From the NCBI RefSeq assembly GCF_000321225.1, contig NW_004451523.1:70846-134845 (forward strand): 64,000 nucleotides of DNA, read 5' to 3'. The notes under the pieces were generated by a model, which did not search any database, was not told where the DNA came from, and was given only the letters and a program-made list of their open reading frames with translations. How positions within the stretch are numbered: position 1 is the first letter of the stretch; every line of letters starts with the position of its first letter. Origin of the DNA: Odobenus rosmarus divergens. Taxonomy: Eukaryota; Chordata; Mammalia; Carnivora; Odobenidae. Below are positions 12,658-24,667 of this stretch, in pieces. Made by a program: the position numbers and the translations under genes.

Positions 12658-14420
12658 TGCATTGCTTTTCTTGGCTGCCTCTTCATCCCTCCAGGAGGAC
12701 CTCTTGGATAGGCATCTTAGAAGACCCATACCAGCTCTCTCTTATCTGGACTACAACTGGCCCTCTGGAAGCCCATATTCTCTGACCCATTGAACCCTAG
12801 GAGCACACACTCACTTGCAAAACTTGAACTCTCTCCCTTGTTGCCACAGGCTGATTCAGCAGCCTCTTGTTCTAGTTTTCTCAATATTGTGCCATCACCA
12901 ATCTATGGTGTCCCTGACACTGTAGGAGACACACATTAAAGTCTCACATGAGTCTCCTTAAAGCCCTTCGCTTCCGGCTTCAGCAGAGACAATGCTGGAC
13001 TTACACAAGTGTTCTTTTCTACAGTCCCGACCTGTTCTCTGACTCCTGATGGATTCATTCTGCCCACCGATCCCCAGAGTTAGTGAGGGATTTAAGACTT
13101 CTCCATTGCAGTACATAGTACCTCCAGTCCCGTGTTGATAGAACCAGTGAGAGCAGACATTAGTGCCTATCCTCATTCTTAGGGGAAAAGGGTTCTACAC
13201 TTTGATGTAACTATGTAACTATGTTGTTGGTTCCACCAGTAACTATGATATTGGCTGAAGGGTTTTCACAATGAGTGGGAGGATTAAGGATTGTCTGGTT
13301 CTTGGCCTTCTATTCGAACTTTTCCACCACTTTACCTGAAATGAGCCTTAGCTAAAATTTCCATTCTCAAAACCCTGCTACATTTGGAAGTTACTGGGAG
13401 CATATATAACCATTTATTCAAGTTAAAATTTTGTCTTCATTAGCTCTGTAAATTAAGAAAGAATAAACTATAGCTATATTCTATAAATGCAAAAAATAAA
13501 AAAGTACTTTATATTATGTGTACTATCCAGGCAGGAAAAAAAAAAATGGTTAGCTACATACAATCAAAATTTAGTCTATGCTGCAAGACAGTGAAACAAC
13601 ATGTTTGTAATTTAAAGGAGTAAAGATTATATGCAGGCAACTTGTCTTTCATGTACAATGGAAATACAGAAATTCTCAGGTATAAGTGAAACAGTGTTAC
13701 TATATTACCCACATACTCTCTTGGGGGAAAAAAATCTTACTTGAAACTTCTCCAATTGACCAAAGGTAAATGAAATTAATAATTAAAATATGTGAAAGCC
13801 ATGATCTAAAAGACTGGGGATAAATGTGGAAATCATTTACATATTTATTTTAATAGGCAATAAATAAAACCTTATGATAATGGTAGAATAGATAGCTCTG
13901 AAATGAATATAAGTATATTTAAGCTCTTGGTATACGATAAACATCACACAATAATGAGGACAAGATCGATTATTCAACAAATGGTCTTAAAAGAAATTAG
14001 TTGGAAAAAAATAATTCCTCACCTTATTATTCACATCAAAACACTGAAAATTCACGTAAAAGGCGTATCTTTTTTGGAAAGGAAATAAAAAGAAACATAG
14101 GAAGGAAAGAAGGGAAAAAAGAAAAGAAATCAAAAGAAAAAAGGAGCAAAAATTCTATTCAAAAATAGATTTACATTTAGTTAATAGGGGATGGGGAAAC
14201 TTTTTGTGCATAAAGACAGCAAAAGAAATCACAAAGGTAAGTGACAAATAAATTTAACTTAAAATTAGGTTTTATGTTTAAAAACATAATTAAAACAAGA
14301 ATAGATAATCTTTGAGAAACATTTGGAAAAGCATAGTAAATAAATGTTAGTGTTCTTTATAGTGTATAAAATAATACAGAAAGAAAAATATTGTGATTTC
14401 ACATAAAAAGTAGAAAAAAG
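12658..14420. other. Gene-free stretch, AT-rich in its second half
   Basis: No exon or clear repeat family was recognised. From about 13440 the sequence is A-rich with several short open frames lacking any recognisable product. Confidence 0.45.
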
Positions 14421-14421
14421 G

Positions 14422-14684
14422 AGGGGTACCTGGGTGGCTCAGTTGGTTAAGCAACTGCCTTTGGCTCAGGTCATGATCTCAGGGTCCTGGAATAGAGCCC
14501 CACGTGGGGCTCCTTGCTCAGCAGGGAGCCTGCTTCTCCCTCTCCTCCCAGCTTGTGCTCTCTATCTCTATCTCTGTCTCTGTCTCTCAAATAAATAAAT
14601 AAAATCTTAAAAAAATAAAAAAGATTCTCCCTCTCCCTCTGACCCTCCTCCTGGCTCTCTCTCTCCAAAATAAAAATAAATAAA
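14422..14684 (+). mobile_element. CAN-SINE with an enlarged tail
   Basis: The head ggggtacctgggtggctcag and tail aaataaataaataaaatctt are followed by a second CT-rich block (gattctccctctccctctga … ctctctctctcc) and a second A/T tail. aagtagaaaaaagg to the left and aagtagggaaaaagg (14686-14700) to the right look like an imperfect target-site duplication, so the second block belongs to the same insertion. Confidence 0.92.
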
Positions 14685-14699
14685 TAAGTAGGGAAAAAG

Positions 14700-15390
14700 G
14701 CTTAAACTGACAATTCACACAAAAATTATAAATGGCTATTGAAAACAAAATGGTTAGCCTTTCTAGTCATAAAAAAAAGCAAATTAAAAGAAAGATATGC
14801 CAATTTTCCTTAGTCCCTTTTATTTTTAAAAGTTGAAATTAATCCTATGTAATCCTAGCCAGATCAGCAGGGAGAGAATTATTCCTAAATGTTATGGTAG
14901 ATGCGTGCATTGGCATTGCATTCTGAAAAATAATCAAACAATATAAATAAAAAGTTAAAATCTTTTGCAGCAATAAGTTAACTTATTCAACGCTATGCAA
15001 AGAAATTAGAATGGTTACTTATATAAAGGTAGCTAAAAATCTGAACTAGCATAAATATTCAAAAATAAGGGGTGGTTAAATAAGATAGAGCTACAAGATA
15101 AGCTGCTACATAACCATTCAAGATGAGAAGTTCAAAGAATTTTTAAAAATGTGGAGAAATGTGAAATGTGAAATATGAAATGAAAGTATCTGCCTATATA
15201 ATTATATGTAATATGATACCAAGTTTGTTTTAAAAAAAATAGCTGCCTGGAGAAACAATTATGAGAGAATATGCCAAATGTTTATTTGTAGTAATTCTGG
15301 GGGGTTTGAGATCATAAGTAATTTTAATTTTCTACAAGGAGTATGTGTAACACATATTCTTGATAAAATAGTCTTAGACACTCTTAATTG
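14700..15390. other. AT-rich stretch, possibly a degenerate LINE
   Basis: The order around 15060-15230 (ggggtggttaaataagatag … aaccattcaagatgagaag … atgtggagaaatgtgaaatg … atatgataccaagtttg) resembles a decayed LINE 3' region, but not strongly enough for a family name. Confidence 0.35.
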
Positions 15391-17455
15391 ACCCATGGTG
15401 CCCCAGACGAAGGAAGGCACACTTCTGCCACGCTCTGACATGGTCAGAACACACCTGGAAGAGTGGTATCCCACCCCAGGCACTGCGCTCTCAGGGGTAA
15501 TATTAGAAATGCTGGCCACCTTTTGAGCAGGGTGAGTGGGGTGATGGGAGTTGGGAAGGAAGGTGTGATAAGATATGCGAGAGTGAGAGGATCTGAGAAA
15601 TTAAGCTTAGGGCACAAAAGCTGGAGGCTGTTAATCTGTTTTCAAGTTTTGGAGCAGCTGTGCTGGAAAACGGAGTAGAATTATCCTACTTCACTTAAGA
15701 TAAAAGGAGGCAGATTTTGTCTAAAGGAAGACTGTTTTCCTCCTTCTAATTGTTCAGTGGAGAGCGTCAGAGGGCAGGGAGATCTCATGTTAGCTGTCCA
15801 GGGTTGCAGCGTAAGGGTCGCTTCCTCTTGGGTTGTGCTTGGACCCCCTCCATGCCTACGGGGGATTCAGTGTTTCTCCCCAGGAGAGGATGCAATTGGA
15901 AAGTTACCGGTTAAAGCACTTGAGACAGAAACTTGAGAGCATCATGTTCCAGTCAACTTAAGGAATAGAGATGGTACAACATGCTTTTTATCAATTCAGA
16001 TTTTAAATTCTGTAGAGTATAGATTAGTTGTGATAGTAAGCTCACTAGGAATAGAGGAGGAAGAGGGAGGAGGAAGGGCTGAAGGTTTAAATTCTGTGTT
16101 CCATTATTGACAGTGAAGGTTGCTCCTTGATTGCACATTTTTTTCCATGACCAAAGTCTATTATTTTGTGTGTGGAATTAATAGCTGATTCCCTTTTAGC
16201 CTATGGTGTGGTATTGAGTAGGACCAGGGTGTGATTTTCACACATGTGAGAGCAATCATCTAAATTGCCTCGATTCCACTCAGCCTCAGAGACAGAGACG
16301 TGACGTCTCTCTGGAGTAACTCCAGAAAGGAGGCTGGATGCATTCCCACAGAGAACTCGACTAAAAAAAATTTTTTTTTAGTATGTTTTGTAATCAACGT
16401 AGCTTTTCATACATTTTCCATTTCTAAAATAGATAACGTGCTTTTGAAATTTGGTGTACATTAAGTGACTGCTCCTTTTTCTTATTGGATCAAAAATTGA
16501 ATAGATTTTGCAGGCTGTTGTTACTGTGAGGAGTGGCATTAAATTTTCAAAGAATTTCTGTCCTTGGCTCCATTAACTCGAATGTTGAGAATGGTCGCAT
16601 TTTTTGTGTGAATCTGGCCCAAGAAGCTGCATCCTATTTTATGTTTGAGAGAGTATTATCCTAATAAAAATAATATAAATTTTGTTGTAATCATTTCATG
16701 TTCATATCGTGTTTGGTTATCTTGAGGGAAAAGTTCCTCTAAAAAGGTGTCCATTCCACTGTAGTAATTTCTGATAAGACTATTCTTTATTTACTAATGT
16801 AAAGAAGTGGTTGCAACTTGGATACACTCCCTATAGCAGACAGTATTTTCTTCAGGAGAAAACACATTTCGTATTTTTTTTATTTCTGAGAAAACCAGGT
16901 CTAGAAACATCTTAAAATGTGCAGCTAGTTATATTATCTTATTTCTTCAGATGATGCCCTACATTTTGTCTTTCCATTTTAAAATACCTAAAAATGGACC
17001 AGAAAAGACCCACCTGATTGTGTGATTATCCTCAGCAACCTTCATTAATGCCCGATATTTCACCACACTAACAAGGGTAATTGCACAAAATAGTACTTCT
17101 CATCTAGGTGACCTAAAATTGGTCTTTCCCCTCATCAAATTTCAAGTTCCTGAAAAGTGGCACTTTAAAGCAACAAAAAACTCCCAGCCATCCCTGAGAC
17201 TGAATGGTTGTTTCTGGGCTTTAGAAACAGGGAAAGGTGACATTGATATGAATGATTTTTTTTGGGGGGGGGTCTTAGTTGGTTCTTTAGTTTCCTCTGA
17301 TTATGAAGGAAGAGAATGAGGTCCTGCACTCTTGGGTCCTTGCAGCTTTCTCCCCAGAGCATCGGCAGCATTGGGAGAACAAATACCTCTGTTTTCCCAG
17401 TGATGGGAAGGAAGATGGACGGTAGATAATAGTGCCCAGAGAACATTCATCAGGG
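15391..17455. other. Gene-free stretch with a palindrome cluster
   Basis: No exon or certain repeat was seen. It contains the three adjacent inverted repeats at 16294-16382 described separately. Confidence 0.5.
16294..16382. repeat. Cluster of three short inverted repeats
   Basis: agagacg-tga-cgtctct at 16294-16310 (CRE-like TGACGTCT in the centre); ctggagt-a-actccag at 16311-16325, directly abutting; and actaaaaaaaa-t-ttttttttagt at 16360-16382. All arms match perfectly. Confidence 0.9.
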
Positions 17456-17459
17456 CCGG

Positions 17460-17625
17460 TCACTGTTCTGAGCACTTGATATAAATTAATTAGCTCAACC
17501 AGTGCTCACAACAACCCCAGACAGTACTGCTATGTCCTCCTCTTAACAGGTGAGGAATCCCAACCAAAGGACACTGGAGTTGCACAGAGTCCCACAAGTG
17601 GTAAGTGGCAGCTAGTACTGAACAC
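17460..17625 (-). repeat. MIR SINE remnant, antisense
   Basis: Order: ctgttctgagcacttgatat, ctcacaacaaccccagacag, acaggtgaggaatcccaa, cacaagtggtaagtggcagc. This is the minus-strand MIR layout. Confidence 0.75.
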
Positions 17626-17801
17626 TAGGGGGTCCTCACTCCCCCTTTGCAGTTCTGGATAAAGCTGGTATTGGCATGGAATGTGATTGCTTACACATTC
17701 TCTTTGTAATCTTCACATAACTCTTATACAGGAGCAAAAATCATTTTTCCTCTGCTCTTCTGAGTCCTCAGCTGAGACCTCCATAATAAATGACAGCTTG
17801 A

Positions 17802-17999
17802 GGGCGCCTGGGTGGCTCAGTTGGTTGAGCATCTGCCTTCAGCTCAGGTCATGATCCTGGAGTCGCAGGATCGATTCCCGCGTCCGGCTCCCTGCTCAGC
17901 GGGGAGTCTGCTTCTCCCTCTGACCCTACGCCCTCTCGTGCTCGCTCTCTCACTCTCTCTCTCTCAAATAAACAAATAGAATCTTAAAAAAAAAAAAAA
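17802..17999 (+). mobile_element. CAN-SINE, fairly young
   Basis: gggcgcctgggtggctcagt head with intact tRNA-derived box region, body with several CpG sites kept (tcgattcccgcgtccggctc), a CT-rich tract and an aataaacaaatagaatctta tail with a 14-base A-run. Retained CpGs suggest less decay than in the neighbours. Confidence 0.96.
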
Positions 18000-18469
18000 G
18001 AAAAATAGAAGTTTGTAACATATATACCTCCTGTAGACATGAAAGATACCCAGGAAAAATGAGTAACTTCCTGAGGTAGCTTGGAATACAGACTTAAATA
18101 CCATCTTGATAGGGAAAAGGAAGGGGATGTAGGCCTCTTAGGGGGGAGTAAATGATTTTTAGGGGAGGTGACTTGCTCAGAAGAATAGATGAGAGGTATG
18201 ATAGTTTGTGACTGTGTTTATCTGGGTGTGGTGAGGACCTCTAGTGTACTCTCCTGTGATAAGAATCAGTGTTCTAGGTCGATGAAACTCCCATGTTAGG
18301 GATTTAAGACCATTGAGATTCTTTTGGAGGACCTGTCCTTAGGCAGATAAGGGGAGTTCAGAGAAAGCTGTTTTTTAAGTGACCACAGCTCAACATAATC
18401 AATATGCCAAAGTGAGATATTTTGGGGTGCTATATTCTACTACCCTTCACTCTGTTAGTTTGACGTAAT

Positions 18470-18520
18470 TTTAGCCCTGTTTCACAGATGAGGAAATTGA
18501 AGAGAGGTTGAGGTTTGTCC
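18470..18520 (-). repeat. Short MIR remnant
   Basis: ccctgtttcacagatgagga followed by aattgaagagaggttgagg matches the conserved MIR core on the minus strand. Only about 50 bases survive. Confidence 0.55.
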
Positions 18521-18646
18521 TGTTTTCCCCTAGGGCATGTTCTCCTTTAGAAGGAGCCGAAAATGAGCTCTCTCCCATAACAAGCCAGGCCCTGAGGTTA
18601 ACAGGACAGTTCAGGAAGGGAAAGCAATTAAGATAAGGTAGGGCTT

Positions 18647-19169
18647 CTTTATCCATTAGTCTGTTGAAGGGCATCTCAGCTTCCTCCACAGTTGGCTATT
18701 GTGGACATTGCTGCTGTGAACACTGGGGTGCATGTGGCCCTTCTTTTCACTACATCTGTATCTTTCGGGTAAATACCTAGTAGGGCAATCTCTAGGTTGT
18801 AGGGTAGCTCTATTTTTAACGTCTTGAGGAACCTCCATACTGTTTTCCAGAGTGGCTGCACCAGCTTACATTCCCACCAACGGTGTAAGAGGGTTCCCCT
18901 TTCTCCCATAGGGGAAGGGAGGGAAATCTGAAGGGGGAGAAATCAGAGAGGGAGATGAACCTTGAGAGACTATGACCCCCAGGAGACAAACTGAGGATTT
19001 CAGAGGGGAGGGAGGTGGGGGGAAGGGGTAATGGGGTGATGGGTACTGAGGAGGGTGCATGTTGTGATGAGCACTGGGTGTTATACGCAACTAATGAATC
19101 ATTGAACACTACATCAAAAACTAATGATGTACTGTACAGTAAGAAACAACATAATTAAAAAAAAAAAAA
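18647..19169 (+). mobile_element. LINE-1 insertion with 5' inversion
   Basis: 18647-18906 is L1 ORF2 C-terminal sequence on the minus strand (ttggctattgtggacattgc, taaatacctagtagggcaat, ccatactgttttccagagtg). At about 18907 orientation flips to the plus strand 3' UTR (ggggagaaatcagagaggga, gagcactgggtgttatacgc) ending in a 14-base A-run. The flanks agataaggtagggctt (18631-18646) and agataagctagggctt (19170-19185) are a 16-bp duplication with one mismatch. This is the standard twin-priming product. Confidence 0.95.
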
Positions 19170-19380
19170 AGATAAGCTAGGGCTTACAATAAACCAAAGA
19201 AAAGGAAAGGTGTAACTTATTCAATGAAACAAATTTTATTAAAGGCAAAATAGAATAAATCTTTTTAAGAGGTATGCATATCTGGAAATCTCATACCACA
19301 GAGTAGAATTATACTGGAAAAATGCCAAGTGAAGGAAAAGAGAGAAAACGAGGAGTGTGGGCATTGGATACCGGAGAGCA

Positions 19381-19409
19381 CCCCCCACCCTCTTGCACAG
19401 GGTGGGGGG
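19381..19409. repeat. GC-rich perfect inverted repeat (11-bp arms, 7-base loop)
   Basis: Left arm ccccccaccct, loop cttgcac, right arm agggtgggggg. Surrounding DNA is not GC-rich. No downstream U-run or gene suggests a function. Confidence 0.85.
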
Positions 19410-19599
19410 GACGGGCCCTAACACAGATCCAAAATGGGATGAAGATGTCATCCAGGCTGAGGATCTCACCCTCCACACTACGACATTTTGATTTCAGTCT
19501 GTTGCAATGTGTAGTGAGGCTGGTTCTCTCCACCCTCACTCCACTATTCATTGTCTTTCATTTTAGGTTTTTTCTAGTTATTTTTCCATAGAGTTTTGG

Positions 19600-20690
19600 A
19601 ACCATTCGTGTAGCTAACATCAGAAGAAAAAACATTTTTTTTGGCATTTTCATTGGATTTGTTAAATTTATAAAAAACTTGGTAGAATTGACTTCTTTAT
19701 GAAGCTGAGTCATCCCATCCACTCCATTTGTTCATGTCTACTTCTGTGTCTTTCACAAGCACCTTAAATTTTCCTCGTGCAGTTTTTACACATTTCTTGT
19801 TAAGTTTCTTTCTTTCTTTTTCAATTATTGTTATAAATGGCGTTTTCTTTTGTATCTTAAAGAAACAACTATGTATATAATTAAGAAGTGGACATTAACT
19901 GGTATCTTATGTAGGTGTGATTTTCAAACATTTAGGTCTCGTGATTACTTTTCATTCCTCCAAATTATTGTGTGCCCTAAAGAGTTTTTGTTTATATGAG
20001 TTTTATCTGTTGGTATTTACTATATTAAAAATGAAAACGTTTTAAAAATATCTATCTGTTGATTAATTTTAAATGACAATAAGAAACGAATTACATAACA
20101 AATTAATTAGCATTTTTAATGAAATGTGGCATGTTTTATATACTAAAGGAAAATTAGTTGAGAAAGTGGCACAATTTTACCCTTTTGCAAATCATTTAAT
20201 CTTTAGCTGAGTAGAAGACAGCTGCATCTTCATGTCTGCTTTCCCATAAATCTGTGGTTTTATCACATGCCAGTAACCTCCGGGAAACTACTATACACTC
20301 TTGAGATAATGACAGTGAAAAAGACAAATAACATAGTATTTTATGAAAATACCTTTGATCTTGTAGAACCCTTGAGAGTGTTCTTTTCCTTTAAGTAGGA
20401 ATGCTTGCAGAATTTTTTTTTCCTCAGGCTTTTTACATGTTTTCTCTTCACATGTGTTAATGATATGTGAATTCTGTTAACGGAGTTCCTAATGTTGATT
20501 GATCCCTGAAATCCCAGAATAATCCCCACTTGGTTATTAGTGTGATACTGGATTTTGTTTGTGCTTATTTCTTTAGGATTCTGACATGGACATTCAAAAG
20601 TGAGATTGACTCGTCTTAGATTTCTTTTTGATTTCTGTAACAAAATCTCTACTGTAGAGAAGGGCAATCGTGTTAATTTTGGCATGCTTT
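19600..20690 (-). mobile_element. Very old L1/HAL-type remnant, antisense (probable)
   Basis: On the minus strand the 20685-20341 frame contains YHTNNQVGIILGFQGSINIR, resembling the L1 reverse-transcriptase stretch [17 protein letters not shown]. 19640-19850 (gacttctttatgaagctgag, ttcatgtctacttctgtgtc) has L1-like layout. Strongly decayed; borders are guesses. Confidence 0.5.
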
Positions 20691-21004
20691 TCCATGATTT
20701 AGAAAAGCAGGATAAGGGGTTTTGTTAGTTCTCCTTCGTATGATGAGAGGTGGGGTAGAGCAACATATGATGGTGAGCTAAATCCAAATGATGGATTACC
20801 TAAAGCTTGACAGAGAGAAACATCGTGCTTCTTACTTCTGTCCTCTCTGCCCCCACTCCTCCTACGATGCAAATCTCTACACAGCACGGCTCCTCTCCCT
20901 TTGTATTCTCCCTGTCTCAGATGCTGAGGGCTTGTGGGGGGCTAATACAGCCACAGAGTCTGATGTAGTACATAAGGAGAACAACTGCAGCTGAAAACAC
21001 TTGG

Positions 21005-21185
21005 CTCAGATACCAACTTGCTGCCTAGGTGTGCGATTTCACTAAACACCTTCAAGTCTCAGGCTCCTCATTTGTTAGAGGTGGGTAAGAATACCTGCCT
21101 CAGCATCCATGGAGAATGAACTGAGATAAAGCATGCAAGTTGCTTATGTGTACATAGCACATAGTCATTGTTCAACAATCGGTAA
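21005..21185 (+). repeat. MIR SINE remnant
   Basis: ccaacttgctgcctaggtgt, ctcaggctcctcatttgtta, atacctgcctcagcatccat and gcacatagtcattgttcaac in MIR order on the plus strand. Confidence 0.75.
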
Positions 21186-21324
21186 AGTTCTTTTAGCAAT
21201 CATGCTCTTGAAGGGAGACGAGAACACAAGGGGTAAGGTTGTGAAGAAAAGTTGGCAGATCACTTTGACCCGGTGGAATCACTGAAGACTTTTGGGAATC
21301 AAAAGAGCCGGATTTGAGGTTTGA

Positions 21325-21800
21325 AGCTGGAGTAAATGTACTGCTGCATAACAAATTACCCCCACTCAGCAGCATAAAACAAGCACATTTGTTATTTTAC
21401 ACAGCGTCTGAGGCTCAGGAATCTAGGAGTTGCTTTCCTGGTGGTTTTGACGCAAGGTCTCCCATGAGGTTGGGGTCAGGCTGTTTGACCAGCACTGCAG
21501 GCATCTGAAGGAGTTGAAGAATCCACTTCACTCACATGGTGGTTGGGAGCAGACTCCAGTTCCTGACCACAAAGACTCAAGACAAAGCTTCCCCATGGCA
21601 CCCCAAGATATAAAGAGGGCCCCAAGTTGGAAACTGTACTCCTTTGTAGCCAGATTTCAGAAATATCATATCATCACCTCTGCCACAGTCTCTTAGTCAC
21701 ACAGACCAATGGTGGTCCAGCGTGAGGACTGTACAGGGGTGTGAATAGCAGGAGGAAGAGATTGCTCGGGACCATCACTGCCATCTTGGAGGATGACTAC
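21325..21800 (+). repeat. Ancient interspersed repeat, family not assigned
   Basis: tgctgcataacaaattaccc, aaacaagcacatttgttatt, atctaggagttgctttcctg, tcacacagaccaatggtggt and atcttggaggatgactacca in order. This is a common mammal-wide medium-reiteration repeat; I am not sure of its family name and offer MaLR/ERVL-internal or similar only as a possibility. Confidence 0.6.
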
Positions 21801-22309
21801 CACAGTGGAATCTGCTCAATGAAAAGAAGTTGGAAACTGGGTGGAAAAGAGGAAACTAGGTCAGACCCTAGCATGAATGAAATCCCTGTCATTGTCATGG
21901 GTGATCCACACCAAGTGCTGATGGGACCATCTCCAGTAACCTCTAAGCAAGAGGAGGAGACACAGGGCTCCAGGTCAGTGGGGGAGGGCTGACCATACAC
22001 ACATTTCATAGTTGTGCCAGGTGATTTTCTTGCCAGATCCCCAGAGAATGAACATGAAGGTGTAATTCCTAAACTAAAGAATGCGTCTTACTACCCATGT
22101 TAACCTTTAAGAAAGTTAAATTTTTTCAACTTTAATTTTTACACTTTTAAAAGAGAGCTGATAATCTCTCTTACAATAGTGAGCAAAACTTTAAAGAGGA
22201 ATATGAAAGCACATTATACAAGTGCTTTATTACTGGGATGAGATGGTAGGCATGCATGCAGTAGTACCCGTCCTCCATAAGAGGACAGAGTCCTCACTCC
22301 TACAGTTAG

Positions 22310-22390
22310 CTTGTTCCTCACTATATTCAACCCAGTACCAGGCACATAGTGGACACTCAACGGATGTAGTTATGAGTGAATTAATAATAC
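22310..22390 (+). repeat. MIR/L2 3'-end remnant
   Basis: cccagtaccaggcacatagt, then ggacactcaacggatgtagt, resembles the shared MIR/L2 3' end. Confidence 0.5.
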
Positions 22391-22704
22391 CTGCTCTCCC
22401 TCTTTCCTGTATACACCACTGATGAAGGACACAGCTTTTGCTGTCACGGGGCTCTGATATTCGAACCAACCAGGGCATCAGTGACCAGGTCTGAATCAAC
22501 AGAACTTTGTCAGCTATCACAAAGCTCATTGATTTCTGGCATTGTCTGTGAGCTCCAGATACTGAGCTGCACAAGCTGTGCTTCTGTTCAGATGTATAGT
22601 ATTCAGCTGAAACACGTGTAAAATACATGCCACATAGATTCCTCTCTACAAAATGTAAGGGAACAATAATACTTGTCGATTTCTGTCAGTAACAATCAGA
22701 ACAT

Positions 22705-22865
22705 TGATTAGTACCTTTACACAAAAGCTCTTCCCATCCATGATGTCACTAATTCTTTATAGAGATTTTTAGGGTGGGTGATTATTGTCCTTAATTTACA
22801 AACAAGACTCTGAGGAGTTGTTTTGTTAACTATCATAGGGCTCAGACTCAAGTCCTTCCTTAGGA
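22705..22865 (-). repeat. MIR SINE remnant, antisense
   Basis: cactaattctttatagagat, gattattgtccttaatttac, aaacaagactctgaggag and catagggctcagactcaagt follow MIR order on the minus strand. Confidence 0.65.
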
Positions 22866-23004
22866 CTAAAAGCCTGCGTGTTGCTCCAAAACCTCATGCA
22901 ATCTCTATTTAAATCGTATTCAATCTTTCTTTGTAAATTCATAATATGTATCAGGCTATTTTATTACATCAGGGCCACCTTTGTGTGCATCAACTAGATT
23001 TTTT

Positions 23005-23345
23005 TTTTATTTTATAGTAGTAAAATACAGTAAAGTGATGAACTTTTCATTTGTTAGGTGGTCTACTGTGCCTTGCAAGTGCCCTCCTGTTTAGCCCATC
23101 CCCCACGCACCTCCCCTCTGGTGACCATCAGTTTGTTCTCTATAGTTAAGAGTCTCTTTCTTGCTTTGTCTCCCTCTCTCTCTCTTTTCTTTCTTTTGCT
23201 CATTTGCTTTGCTTCTTAAATTCCACATAGGAGTGAAATCATATGGTATTTGTTGTTCTCTGACTTATTTTGCTTAGCCTCATACACTCTAGCTCCTTCC
23301 ATGTAGGTCACAAATGGCCAGATTTCATTCTTTTTTATTGTGCCT
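23005..23345 (-). mobile_element. LINE-1 3' end, antisense
   Basis: T-rich start, then ccctcctgtttagcccatcc, cagtttgttctctatagtta, ccacataggagtgaaatcat and cttattttgcttagcctcat, which is the ORF2 end and 3' UTR of a carnivore L1 on the minus strand, 5' truncated. Confidence 0.88.
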
Positions 23346-24641
23346 TGCATATTTGCTAGATCTCTGAGGCAGGCAAATGGCACTCTATGTCTGTTGTCAC
23401 AACATCTCTGAGGAGGAACTAAATATTATCAGCCATATTAGGCCGCTGGAAACAGCCACAATGTGGAATGTGCTGTATACGTGGGACAGATATCAAACCT
23501 AGAAACCCCCAGGGCTAATTCTGAACTTGAACCAGCAGGTAGGGTAGTCTATAGATTGTGTATGTGTCAAGCCGGTAGCTTTTACTTTTGTACTGTGTGT
23601 ATAATTTACGTACATAATTTCATGTGTTCATTTGGAGCTTTGTAGCAGAATGTTAATATATTTCCTAATATTGTTGTAAAGTCTCAGTGATATTCCTGTT
23701 GTAAGCTTTGGCATTGTCCATGAGAAATTATGCTAAAGTCAATAGAAATGATGCAGTTCTCTGTCCTTAGTGCTCAAATAGGCCTGTGCTCGTGGTGCTG
23801 CCTCCTCTATCAGTAGTCCACCATCCAGCTACGGATCCTTTTAACTGTTTTAGAAAATCCAAGATGTGTTAATCCAAATTTAAATCTCCTTTTGTGTTAT
23901 GAAAAAAAAAAAAAGAACAGCGTTTCTGTCTATTATTCTGATCTGTTCCTTTGGATTAAAAAATATTTTGACAATGTAACTATCATGAACTTCTGTGAGT
24001 GAAACTGTCCTTTTTTGCTCCCTGGTTGCATCTTTTATCCTTTGTCTGTTCTTTCTATCCCTGAATAGATTTGGAGATACAATGTCCTATTATTATGTAA
24101 TATCTGATGCTATTTATGTGAGCCCTGGGTAGAGTGAGCATAAAAACTGTTTCCCCCCTTATTAAGTTGGTGTTTCTATAGCTTATGGGTTGGCAGCTTT
24201 TCAAAATGTAGTGCTCAGATTTCTGTCCTGTTCCTTCTGAAATGATAAGGATATGGATGTGGTTGGGGTGATGCTGGGAGCAAGGCCCTGAGGGCCAACA
24301 GCCAAAATCTCAGGGAGGTGAGGAGAAGAGAGTATTGATCCCAAATACTGATGGTATCTTGCATCTACTGGGGGTCTGGGCAAGTGCTGGGAAGAAAAGA
24401 AAAGCCTCTCCCTCTGCTGTGCTACTGAAAAGCCAACCTCTTGGACCGTTTCTGCGATAGCAGGATGGTAAAGTCCTATTTGCCAGCAGAAAGGATCAAT
24501 AGCGAATCTTTTTACTGTAGACAGAGAAACGGAGTAAAAATAGTTGGAGAATCTGGGAAAGAGTCTGTGGAGTCCTTTGAACTTTCTTGCAATTTTTTCT
24601 ATAGGTTTGAATTCAAATGAAATAAAGTTAAAAACATGCAT

Positions 24642-24667
24642 ACACACACACACACACACACACACAC
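24642..24667. repeat. (AC)13 microsatellite
   Basis: Uninterrupted AC dinucleotides, likely polymorphic. Open frames across it are incidental. Confidence 0.98.

Noticed and set aside
17802..17880. tRNA gene suggested by tRNA-like boxes
   Set aside because: The tRNA-like part is the head of a SINE with a CT-rich body and A-tail; there is no stand-alone cloverleaf.
18816..19109. 97-codon Ser/Pro-rich open frame on the minus strand
   Set aside because: It spans the flip point of the 5'-inverted L1 and reads antisense through its 3' UTR.
22230..22628. 132-codon open frame on the minus strand
   Set aside because: No recognisable domain; overlaps a MIR/L2 remnant; no splice context.
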